Below are positions 1-6,435 of a DNA stretch of 7,640 nt, piece after piece. The first letter of the stretch is position 1. Every line of letters starts with the position of its first letter. Made by a program: the position numbers and the translations under genes. The notes under the pieces are model-generated. The model made no database searches, was not told the origin of the DNA, and saw only the letters and a list, made by a program, of their open reading frames with translations. Source of the DNA: an uncultured Rubritalea sp. (GTDB lineage Bacteria; Verrucomicrobiota; Verrucomicrobiia; Verrucomicrobiales; Akkermansiaceae); assembly GCA_937951395.1 (NCBI GenBank), contig CALFBV010000070.1:1-7640 (forward strand), in the 5' to 3' direction.

Positions 1-859
1 CGATGTCATTGAAATTGAAGTCTGGAAGTGCTGGCGAGAATTTATCTAGCTGGAATGACTGGAAGCACTCTAGGTTAAAGTTGCCAGTGGTGTTTTTTAA
101 AACTAACGCGATGATGGATGAGATGGTGAGAGATATGGCGAAGTTTGGCAGTGTAGGGAGCTTCTTCATCAGCATGAGGTAGAGAACGAGGGTGATAATG
201 CCTAGTAGAATGGGCTGCCATTGGAACTGTTGCCAGAGGCTAGTGAGGTCAAAGAAATTGGTGAAGAAGTTGACTGCTTGGTTATTTTCTTTGTGCACGG
301 CTATGACCTGACTGAGTGGCTCAGCGACTCCGAAGATGTGCTTGAACTGTCCATTCATGATGAGTAATGACGCGCCAGTGATGTAGCCCACCAGCACACT
401 ACGAGAGACGAACTGGAGCAGGTCAGCGATTTTAAATAAGGCTCCTAACACTGAAATGATGCCGACCAAGAAGACGAGAAGAGACATGTAGGCAAGGGGT
501 GCCTTGTCGAGTGTGGCGGCTGTGGATGAGGCGAAAAAGGTAAACACCATCAGTGATGTGGCATTGGTAGGTCCCAGTATGGTGTGACGTGAGCTGGCGA
601 AAAGTGGTGCTACGATGGAGGCGATGATGGAGCTGACGATGCCGTAGTAAATAGGTAAGTCAGCAATAGCTGCATATGCCATGCCCTGCGGGAGTGCGAG
701 GAGGGCGACGTTGAACGCGGCTTTGAGATCGTACTTCATCTCGCTTTTTTTGTAGTCCTTGATCGCGTTTCTAACTGGAAAAATCTGGAAGCTATTCTCG
801 GTGAAGAATGTTTTTATAGCGGCAGCGGCTTTGCTGAAGATTTTTCTGATGGACGGCAT
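1..859 (-). CDS. SulP/SLC26-family anion permease, N-terminal part (runs off the left edge)
   Basis: Translating the minus strand from the ATG at 859-857 gives 286 codons with no stop, so the 3' part lies outside the window. A basic cytosolic leader of about 43 residues precedes the SulP family hallmark: DLKAAFNVALLALPQGMAYA (residues 44-63), then LPIYYG and, around 95-101, ILGPTNA at the start of the third helix. Further hydrophobic segments lie at about 73-88, 102-113, 123-141, 155-168, 217-231 and 239-254. Members are inner-membrane transporters of sulfate, bicarbonate, dicarboxylates or similar anions, usually with a C-terminal STAS domain, which would be off the edge here. The substrate cannot be told from this half. 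It follows the lptF/lptG-family gene by 45 nt and is probably co-transcribed with it. The only good Shine-Dalgarno (AGGAG) lies 23 nt before the ATG, which is unusually far. No in-frame ATG, GTG or TTG lies between them. Confidence 0.9.
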   Translation of the reverse strand, partial: MPSIRKIFSKAAAAIKTFFTENSFQIFPVRNAIKDYKKSEMKYDLKAAFNVALLALPQGMAYAAIADLPIYYGIVSSIIASIVAPLFASSRHTILGPTNATSLMVFTFFASSTAATLDKAPLAYMSLLVFLVGIISVLGALFKIADLLQFVSRSVLVGYITGASLLIMNGQFKHIFGVAEPLSQVIAVHKENNQAVNFFTNFFDLTSLWQQFQWQPILLGIITLVLYLMLMKKLPTLPNFAISLTISSIIALVLKNTTGNFNLECFQSFQLDKFSPALPDFNFNDI

Positions 860-882
860 AAGGCTTTTAAATCTTTGAATTT

Positions 883-897
883 CTCCTCTGTTAGAGG
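883..897 (-). promoter_or_regulatory. Small hairpin overlapping the Shine-Dalgarno upstream of the SulP gene
   Basis: On the minus strand CCTCT-AAC-AGAGG forms a perfect 5-bp stem with a 3-nt loop (885-897). The AGGAG Shine-Dalgarno (887-883) begins inside its 3' arm. No T-run follows, so it is not an intrinsic terminator. It could limit ribosome access to the SulP message or mark an mRNA processing point between lptF/lptG and SulP. The stem is short and could be chance. Confidence 0.3.
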
Positions 898-904
898 TAA
901 GTTT

Positions 905-2005
905 TTATTTTGAACGAGCTCTTCTAAATAACCAGAGTCCTATGATAAGGGCTAATATGTTAGGAAGCCAGTAAAGAATTGTGGCGGTATTAGATGATTC
1001 ATCTTTATTCTGACCTGCGAAGATGTGGAAGAGGAAGTAACCTAGGCCGATCAAGATGCTGAGTACAAAGCCAGTGGAGGTTTCCTTGCGTCTAGATCCT
1101 ATCCCGAGAGGAACACCAATGACTGCGAATGCAAGACAGGCGAATGAAAAGGATTGTCTGAAGGTGACGGTGTTAGAAAATTTAGCTCTGTCTTTAGGTT
1201 TGATGTCAGGACCAGTGGCGAGATAGGCGCGGATCTCATTGTTCGTCATGGAGGATGCTTTAATGCGTTTCTTTCTCTTGTTATCGAAACTGAATAGAAC
1301 TGGGTCTACGTCTTCGACTGTGATTGGTATCTTTGTGCCATTAGTATCGGTGGTGAATGCGAAGGAGTTTTCTAGCTTGAGCTTAATTTGGCTAGTCTTC
1401 ATGTCCACATAGATCTGGGCAGATTCTGCGTAGATGTAGAAGTTTGAGGCATAGTTTTTATCGACGGCTGCAACGTCATGGATGTGAAGGCCATAGAGAG
1501 TGTTGCCTTTTCTGTCTCTAACATAAATGCGCTTATCTTTGAGCTGTGTCTGAACTACTCCAGGGTCTAGGAACTTGTTAGGGTCTTCTTTTACCGCATC
1601 CATTAAGAGGTTTTTTACTCGAGATTTGGCTTGTGGGGCGACTTCTGTATTGAGCCAAAAACAAAATCCGGAAAGGACTGTGGCTACGGTGAAGACTGGC
1701 ATGGCGATGCGCCAGAGGCTCTGACCTGACATCCGCATAGAGAGTATTTCATTGTCCGCTGAAAGGCGTCCGAAGACGAGCATAACAGCAGCGAGGAAAC
1801 TAAACGGGATAGTGAACATCAGTGAGAAGGGGAGCACACTGAGGATGAACTGGAAGACCAGCAGAGGTGAAGGGTGCTTGCCCACGAAGAGCGGCCGAGC
1901 TTCCTTGAATATGTTTCCTAACATGAAGACGCCACTAAGGATAGCTACTGCGAACAGAGTCGTAGTAAATATATTTTTCCCGATGTAGCGGTCGAATCTT
2001 AGCAC
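905..2005 (-). CDS. LptF/LptG (YjgP/YjgQ) family lipopolysaccharide export permease
   Basis: This 366-residue protein belongs to the inner-membrane permease family that pairs with the ATPase LptB to pull lipopolysaccharide out of the inner membrane and pass it to LptC and the Lpt bridge. Architecture is typical: three N-terminal helices (about 12-32, 52-78, 99-119), a periplasmic beta-jellyroll region (about 125-275) and three C-terminal helices (about 283-302, 311-330, 341-360). The start DRYIGKNIF resembles LptG. The segment GRLSADNEILSMRMSG (79-94), followed by an AxSR-like VAPQAKSR, is the conserved coupling region of the family. IGVPLGIGSRRKETSTGF is the usual C-terminal helix-helix turn. 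LptF and LptG are hard to separate by eye, so no symbol is given. The start is GTG: the upstream pgi stop is in the same frame and no other start codon lies between. No Shine-Dalgarno is evident. It lies 27 nt after pgi. Confidence 0.92.
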   Translation of the reverse strand: MLRFDRYIGKNIFTTTLFAVAILSGVFMLGNIFKEARPLFVGKHPSPLLVFQFILSVLPFSLMFTIPFSFLAAVMLVFGRLSADNEILSMRMSGQSLWRIAMPVFTVATVLSGFCFWLNTEVAPQAKSRVKNLLMDAVKEDPNKFLDPGVVQTQLKDKRIYVRDRKGNTLYGLHIHDVAAVDKNYASNFYIYAESAQIYVDMKTSQIKLKLENSFAFTTDTNGTKIPITVEDVDPVLFSFDNKRKKRIKASSMTNNEIRAYLATGPDIKPKDRAKFSNTVTFRQSFSFACLAFAVIGVPLGIGSRRKETSTGFVLSILIGLGYFLFHIFAGQNKDESSNTATILYWLPNILALIIGLWLFRRARSK

Positions 2006-2032
2006 AGAATGATAGTCGTTATGTTGCCCTTG

Positions 2033-3592
2033 TTAGAGCATGAAGCTGTCTTCGCTTGGATTTGCTCCTTCGCTCTGGATGGCTTCTGAGTTTGCCGCGA
2101 GATGGACGAGGGCATGATAGACGTCCTCTGGATCTTGGCTGATGGCTTCTGCGATGTCTGAAGCGGTCTTCTGCCAGCCAGTGAGTGCGCCTCGGACTTG
2201 ATTAAGTATATCTAGGAATTCACCAGCAGCTTTCTTGCCTGCTTCGACACCTGGTTGGTGGTAGGCGTTGATATTTACGAGTGATGCGTAGAAGGTGACG
2301 GCTCTCTCGAAGAGTGCGATGAGCATTCCGAGTGAGTGTGGATTTACCTCATGGATGGAGATGGTGATGGACTTTCTACCTGACTCGTAGAGCGCCTTGC
2401 GGGTACCTCGGAGGAAGCCTTGGAGGTAGTCTGCGCTGGTGTTTCCAGGGTCTACTTCGATGCTGCTTCCGGTTCTTCCATTTCTGACTTCGATGAATGT
2501 GGCGAAGAAGTTATGCACTCCATCCCGAAGCTGCTGCACGTAGGCATGCTGGTCTGTGGATCCTTTGTTACCATAAACGGCGATTCCTTGGTTAACGACG
2601 TTTCCATCTAGATCATGTTCCTTACCGAGCGACTCCATGACGAGTTGCTGGAGGTATTTAGAGAAGAGAACGAGTGAGTCTTTGTAAGGTAAAACGACCA
2701 TGTCCTTTTCGCCTTTGCCGTTTCCTGCGTGATGCCAAGCGAGCGCTAGCTGCATGGCTGCATTTTTAGAAGTGTCGTGGCTGCGGGTGCGGTCATCCAT
2801 TTCCTTTGCACCTGAGAGAAAGGCATCAATGTCTATGCCCTGAAGTGCGGCTGGGACGAGCCCCACGGTGGACATGACTGATGATCTGCCGCCGACCCAG
2901 TCTTCCATAGGTAGGGTGGTGATGAAGTTATTTGCTTCTGCGTATTGGTAGAGTTTGGATCCGTCTCCTGTGATGGCGATGGCGTGCTTTCCGAAGTTGA
3001 GTCCCGCTTCTTCGTAGGCGTGCTGTGCTTCAAGCATGGCATTTCTTGTCTCAGCTGTGCCGCCAGATTTAGAGACGACAAGGGATAAGGTTTTACTGAG
3101 TCCAGAGCCATTGCGGCTGATCTTTTTCAAGGTAGCGTCACATCCAGCTGGGTCTGTGTTATCGAAGAAAAATGTGGTGAGCTTGCTGTCTGTGCCGAGC
3201 GCCTCATAGACGAGCTGTGGACCGAGCGCTGAGCCTCCGATGCCGATGATGAGAAGGGTCTCAAATCTACCGCCAGCAGGTGGTGCTATCTTACCATGAT
3301 GGACATCGTCCGCGAGTTGCTTCAGTTGAGCGATGGGGTCTACTATCTGAGCTTTGATTTCTGGTGTGGGTGCGAGATCAGTATTTCTTAGCCAGTAATG
3401 ACCTACCATACGGCCTTCATCTGGGTTCGCTATCTCGCCAGCTTCTAGCTTTACGAGGTTATGGTAGGCTTCGTCGATCTTTGGTTGGAGGGCATCGATG
3501 TAGGATTGCTCCATGTCGGTGCGTGAGAGATCAAGTGAAAATCTGAGTTTCTGGTAGCGGAGTAGCTCTGTGTATTTTTCCCAACTAGGCAT
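2033..3592 (-). CDS. pgi: Glucose-6-phosphate isomerase
   Basis: The enzyme interconverts glucose 6-phosphate and fructose 6-phosphate in the cytosol, serving glycolysis and gluconeogenesis. At 519 residues it has normal length, with two SIS-type sugar-phosphate folds. Visible landmarks are GIGGSALGP (117-125), FFDNTDPAG (142-150), the phosphate-binding SKSGGTAETRN (174-184), DWVGGRSS (231-238), MESLGKEHDLDG (319-330), GSTDQHAYVQQLRDG (344-358) and the C-terminal signature HQPGVEAGK (445-453). By analogy with studied isomerases the catalytic residues are Glu320, His349 and Lys453, and all are present. The sequence resembles the cyanobacterial-type Pgi more than the E. coli form, and the usual aromatic residue after GGR is Ser. 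It starts at ATG 3592, 35 nt after the apt stop, without a clear Shine-Dalgarno, and is followed closely by the lptF/lptG-family gene. Confidence 0.97.
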   Translation of the reverse strand: MPSWEKYTELLRYQKLRFSLDLSRTDMEQSYIDALQPKIDEAYHNLVKLEAGEIANPDEGRMVGHYWLRNTDLAPTPEIKAQIVDPIAQLKQLADDVHHGKIAPPAGGRFETLLIIGIGGSALGPQLVYEALGTDSKLTTFFFDNTDPAGCDATLKKISRNGSGLSKTLSLVVSKSGGTAETRNAMLEAQHAYEEAGLNFGKHAIAITGDGSKLYQYAEANNFITTLPMEDWVGGRSSVMSTVGLVPAALQGIDIDAFLSGAKEMDDRTRSHDTSKNAAMQLALAWHHAGNGKGEKDMVVLPYKDSLVLFSKYLQQLVMESLGKEHDLDGNVVNQGIAVYGNKGSTDQHAYVQQLRDGVHNFFATFIEVRNGRTGSSIEVDPGNTSADYLQGFLRGTRKALYESGRKSITISIHEVNPHSLGMLIALFERAVTFYASLVNINAYHQPGVEAGKKAAGEFLDILNQVRGALTGWQKTASDIAEAISQDPEDVYHALVHLAANSEAIQSEGANPSEDSFML

Positions 3593-3627
3593 GGCTGTAT
3601 GTTGATTAGGTATGAGTGTTGAATTGA

Positions 3628-4149
3628 TTAGTAACTAATGATCGATGTTACTGGAGCATCGATTTTCTCTGTTCCTTTAAGGTCTGCTAACTCGATGAGG
3701 AAGGAGACTCTGACTAGGTCTGCACCGAGTCTGTTGATGAGTTTTACTGCAGCAGCAGCAGTGCCGCCAGTGGCAAGTAGGTCATCAATAAGAAGAACTT
3801 TATCACCTGGCTGGATGGCGTCTTGGTGGATCTCAACGGTGTTCTCACCATATTCGAGAGTGTAGGATTCGCTGAACGTTTTCCACGGAAGCTTACCCGC
3901 TTTTCTAACAGGGACGAAGCCCGCCTTGAGAGCAAGAGCTATAGGTGCGGCGAAAATAAATCCACGCGCGTCAATGCCTACTACTTTGTCAATTTTCTGC
4001 CTATCTAAGTGCGCAGTTTCTAATAATAAGTCGATAGAGTGCTGGAGTAGCTCAGGGTCAGATAAAATGGGGCTGATGTCTTTAAAAAGGATTCCTGGCT
4101 TTGGGAAATCTGGAATGTCGCGGATGGCGGATTTTAGTCTATCGGGCAT
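3628..4149 (-). CDS. apt: Adenine phosphoribosyltransferase
   Basis: This purine-salvage enzyme makes AMP and pyrophosphate from adenine and PRPP in the cytosol. Its 173 residues match the family length. The type I phosphoribosyltransferase PRPP-binding loop is clear as VLLIDDLLATGGTA (residues 118-131), with the acidic pair Asp122-Asp123. The Apt-typical N-terminus IPDFPKPGILFKDISPIL (12-29), VGIDARGFIFAAPIA (57-71) and VRKAGKLPW (81-89) before the flexible catalytic loop SYTLEYG (95-101) are all present, so it should be active. The ATG at 4149 is preceded by AT-rich sequence with no Shine-Dalgarno. It is the first gene of the apt-pgi-lptF/lptG-SulP tandem set and diverges from aat, so a promoter for the set probably lies in 4150-4254. 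Confidence 0.97.
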   Translation of the reverse strand: MPDRLKSAIRDIPDFPKPGILFKDISPILSDPELLQHSIDLLLETAHLDRQKIDKVVGIDARGFIFAAPIALALKAGFVPVRKAGKLPWKTFSESYTLEYGENTVEIHQDAIQPGDKVLLIDDLLATGGTAAAAVKLINRLGADLVRVSFLIELADLKGTEKIDAPVTSIISY

Positions 4150-4254
4150 AGATAAATAGAAGCGTATTCAGCTGAGAATGCACGTAAAATGTGAGACTGT
4201 TTGGATAAATCTCTATTGATAAACCTCTGATCTAGGTGCATAGAGAGTGTGAGC
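4150..4254. promoter_or_regulatory. Divergent apt/aat intergenic region
   Basis: This is the only divergent gap in the window. It should carry the promoter for the single plus-strand gene aat and probably for the apt-led set. No clear -35/-10 pair stands out on either strand; TAAAAT at 4185-4190 is a possible -10 for aat but lacks a matching -35. GATAAA occurs three times on the plus strand, at 4151-4156, 4204-4209 and 4218-4223, and the last two start 14 nt apart. Placement of promoters here is inferred from gene layout, not from a convincing motif. Confidence 0.4.
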
Positions 4255-4827
4255 ATGGAAGTGATACCGCCACATATTTTGTTAGGAGCCTACGCAGAGG
4301 GAGTATTTCCGATGGCAGAGGATGGTGAATTGCTCTGGTTTTCACCTATGGAGAGGGGCTTGATTCCACTGGATGAGAGGTTTCATATTCCACGAGGTCT
4401 GAGAAAAGCGCTGCGGAAGAAAGCCTTTGAGGTTCGGTATAATACAGCATTTAGAGAGGTGATGGATGGCTGCTCTGAGCGTGAGGAGACATGGATCGAC
4501 CCTGTGATTAAGGACAGTTATGTGGAGCTACATAAATTAGGGTTTGGACATTCGGTGGAATGTTGGGATGATGAGGGACTGCAAGGTGGGCTCTACGGAG
4601 TGAAGCTGGGGAACGTTTTTTTCGGAGAAAGTATGTATAGCCGCAAGACTGATGCGAGCAAGATAGCGTTAGTTCATCTGGTGGAGTGGCTGAGAGATGA
4701 GGGGGCGGTTCTGTTAGATACCCAGTGGATGACAGAACACTTGTTACAGTTTGGCGGCTATGAAGTGCCTAGAGATGTTTATTTGGAACTTTTAGAAGAT
4801 GCTCTGGAGCCGATGAGAGGGGAGTAA
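4255..4827 (+). CDS. aat: Leucyl/phenylalanyl-tRNA-protein transferase
   Basis: Aat moves Leu or Phe from its tRNA onto proteins with N-terminal Arg or Lys, marking them for ClpS/ClpAP degradation under the bacterial N-end rule. Landmarks in order are AYAEGVFPMAEDGELLWFSP, the mid-region ETWIDPVIKDSYVELH, the HSVECW strand, GGLYGVKLGNVFFGESMYSR and LLDTQWMTEHL. Counting from a GTG at 4249, Glu127, Asp157 and Gln159 are each offset by 29 from the E. coli functional residues Glu156, Asp186 and Gln188, so the active site is intact. It is the short form, lacking about 30 N-terminal residues of the E. coli protein. A start at GTG 4249 would add two residues; I prefer ATG 4255 because the purine-rich AGAGAG (4242-4247) sits 7 nt before it but only 1 nt before the GTG. 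It is the only plus-strand gene and converges on the receiver-domain relic. Confidence 0.94.
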   Translation: MEVIPPHILLGAYAEGVFPMAEDGELLWFSPMERGLIPLDERFHIPRGLRKALRKKAFEVRYNTAFREVMDGCSEREETWIDPVIKDSYVELHKLGFGHSVECWDDEGLQGGLYGVKLGNVFFGESMYSRKTDASKIALVHLVEWLRDEGAVLLDTQWMTEHLLQFGGYEVPRDVYLELLEDALEPMRGE

Positions 4828-4859
4828 AAAGGAGTCTCCTAAAAAGTTATGACGATTTG

Positions 4860-5096
4860 CTAAGAGCCAGTTTGAGTACCAGCCATGAGCTGTTTTAGTT
4901 TGAGGGCGGTTTTGATGCGGGCGTAGAGGACCGGGAAGTTGATGGGTTTGGATGCGAAGTCGCTAGCGCCAGTATCGAAACAGTTCACGATGTCTTGGTC
5001 CTCGTCTTTGCTGGTAGCCATGATGACTGGTAGCTGAGTGGCCGTGTATGTTTTTCGTAGTTCACGTAGGCTTTCTAAGCTGTTTAGCTCTGGCAT
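4860..5096 (-). pseudogene. Response-regulator receiver (REC) domain fragment, C-terminal half only
   Basis: The 78-codon frame reads as the second half of a receiver domain. It opens at MPELNSLESLRELRK, where the loop after the phosphoacceptor and helix 3 should be, then has strand 4 LPVIMATS with the conserved Thr28, GASDFASKP with the conserved Lys50-Pro51, and a final helix LYARIKTALKLKQL. The first half, with the acidic pocket and the phosphorylated Asp, is absent in this frame. A stop (TAA) lies seven codons before the ATG, and only 107 nt separate the ATG from the fabV stop, too little for the roughly 50 missing residues. It also lies just beyond the fabV terminator. It therefore looks like a decayed gene rather than a working regulator, though translation of the fragment from ATG 5096 is possible (weak GGA six nt upstream). 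No output domain follows. Confidence 0.65.
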
Positions 5097-5120
5097 CTTC
5101 GATCCACGATGTGTTTAGAG

Positions 5121-5178
5121 AAAAAAACCTCATCATCACAGGTAAAGACGGATCTTTAATCTGTTAGAATGAGGTTTT
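5121..5178 (-). terminator. Compound intrinsic terminator after fabV
   Basis: On the minus strand an outer 10-bp stem pairs AAAACCTCAT (5178-5169) with ATGAGGTTTT (5133-5124). Inside it are a 4-bp stem ACAG/CTGT (5164-5161 with 5141-5138) and an apical 6-bp stem TAAAGA/TCTTTA closed by a TCCG loop (5158-5143). The T-run continues to 5121, giving seven T in all. It begins 25 nt after the fabV stop and points the right way for ending the asnS-fabV transcript. The hairpin is long and has internal loops, unlike a minimal terminator. Confidence 0.75.
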
Positions 5179-5203
5179 GTGGGGGACGGTATCTTTTTTA
5201 TGA

Positions 5204-6394
5204 TTAAATAGACGGTGGTGCTGTCTCTGGGTCGGTATCAGCTTCGTAGTCTACTCCATCTATCCCAAAGCCAAAGAGCTTGAGGAATTCTTGCTGATAG
5301 CCTTCGAAGTCTGCCAAGTCTGCCAGGTTGTCATTAGAAATGGTGTCCCATGATTTAGCGACTGCTGCCTGAATATCATCGCGCATTTCCCAGTCATCGA
5401 TGCGGATGCGGGAGCTCTCGTCTAGTGGGATTTCATCGCTGTAGAGTCTCTCTGCGAAGAGGCGCTGGATCTGCTCAATGCAGCCCTCGTGGAGTCCTTT
5501 TGCTTTCATTTCCTTGTAGAGGATAGAGATGTAAAGGGGGACTACGGGAATCGCGGATGATGCCTGTGTGACGAGAGCTTTATTTACTGAAACGTAAGCA
5601 GATCCATTGTATTTATTTCTGAGTTTTGAATCTAACCGCTCACAGACCACTTCGAGATCTTTCTTGGCCATACCGATGGTTCCATCTGTATAAATAGGCC
5701 AGGTAAGCTCAGGTCCGATATAGGAATAGGAAACGGATTTGACTCCTTCTGCGAGGACGCCAGCTTCATCGAGCGCGTTCATCCAGAGTTCCCAGTCAGC
5801 ACCACCCATGACTTTGATGGTGTTGTCTATTTCTTCTTGAGTAGCAGGTCCGATGGTTACTTCTTCGATTTCGCCTTTGTCTGTGTTGAGGTTCTTGTTC
5901 ACGTAATCTCCGCCTGTGGTCTTGAGGACTGAGCGGTAGTCCTCGCCAGTGTCAGGATCTATTCTACGGGGTGATGCGAGGGAGTATACGACGAGGTCGA
6001 TAGGTCCCATTTCGTTTTTGATGATCTCAATGGCGTTGGCCTTGGCATCGTGAGAAAACGCGTCTCCATTGAGAGACTTAGCGAAGAGGCCTTCTGCTGT
6101 TGCAGCTTTTTCAAATGCAGCGGTGTTATACCATCCAGCAGTACCCGTGCGCTTTTCTGTGCCTGGCTTTTCGAAAAATAGCCCAAGAGTATTGGCGCCA
6201 GATGAGAAGGCAGGGACGATGCGTGATGCGAGTCCGTAGCCAGTGGATGATCCTATGACGAGGACGTTCTTAGGTCCGCCTTCGACAGGCCCCTTAGCTT
6301 TAACGTAGTCGATCTGTTCTTGCACGTTAGCCGCGCAGCCGTCTGGGTGTGAGGTGATGCAGATGAATCCTCTAATTTTTGGTTTTACGATCAT
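5204..6394 (-). CDS. fabV: Trans-2-enoyl-CoA/ACP reductase, FabV type
   Basis: FabV carries out the last reduction of fatty acid elongation, converting trans-2-enoyl-ACP (or enoyl-CoA) to the saturated acyl chain with NADH. The 396-residue length is normal for FabV and much longer than FabI. The N-terminal block [20 protein letters not shown] is family-typical. The nucleotide site is [16 protein letters not shown] (44-59) with Glu75 in FFEKPG, the acidic residue expected for NADH preference, followed by NGDAFS (109-114). The catalytic pair Tyr235 and Lys244 sits in [14 protein letters not shown] with the Y-x8-K spacing specific to Fab[15 protein letters not shown] (275-288) and [16 protein letters not shown] near the end are also conserved. 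The gene lies 41 nt after asnS, has no clear Shine-Dalgarno before its ATG, and ends before a strong terminator. Confidence 0.97.
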   Translation of the reverse strand: MIVKPKIRGFICITSHPDGCAANVQEQIDYVKAKGPVEGGPKNVLVIGSSTGYGLASRIVPAFSSGANTLGLFFEKPGTEKRTGTAGWYNTAAFEKAATAEGLFAKSLNGDAFSHDAKANAIEIIKNEMGPIDLVVYSLASPRRIDPDTGEDYRSVLKTTGGDYVNKNLNTDKGEIEEVTIGPATQEEIDNTIKVMGGADWELWMNALDEAGVLAEGVKSVSYSYIGPELTWPIYTDGTIGMAKKDLEVVCERLDSKLRNKYNGSAYVSVNKALVTQASSAIPVVPLYISILYKEMKAKGLHEGCIEQIQRLFAERLYSDEIPLDESSRIRIDDWEMRDDIQAAVAKSWDTISNDNLADLADFEGYQQEFLKLFGFGIDGVDYEADTDPETAPPSI

Positions 6395-6435
6395 GATTGT
6401 TTAAGTGTTAAATTTTAAGAGATAAGGGTAAAGAG

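Noticed and set aside
3602..3638. Direct repeat TTGATTAG (3602-3609, 3624-3631) and palindrome TTAGT-A-ACTAA at the apt-pgi junction
   Set aside because: Short, A/T-rich and overlapping the apt stop codon. Nothing ties them to regulation or an attachment site.
3926..4159. Plus-strand frames opposite apt, and similar ones opposite pgi and the lptF/lptG-family gene
   Set aside because: All lie inside firmly identified genes, have biased composition and show no homology-like motifs.
4830..4840. AGGAG-T-CTCCT palindrome between aat and the receiver relic, as a terminator
   Set aside because: Only a 4-bp stem with a 3-nt loop is physically possible. The T-run exists only on the minus strand, so it does not serve aat. 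Too weak to call.
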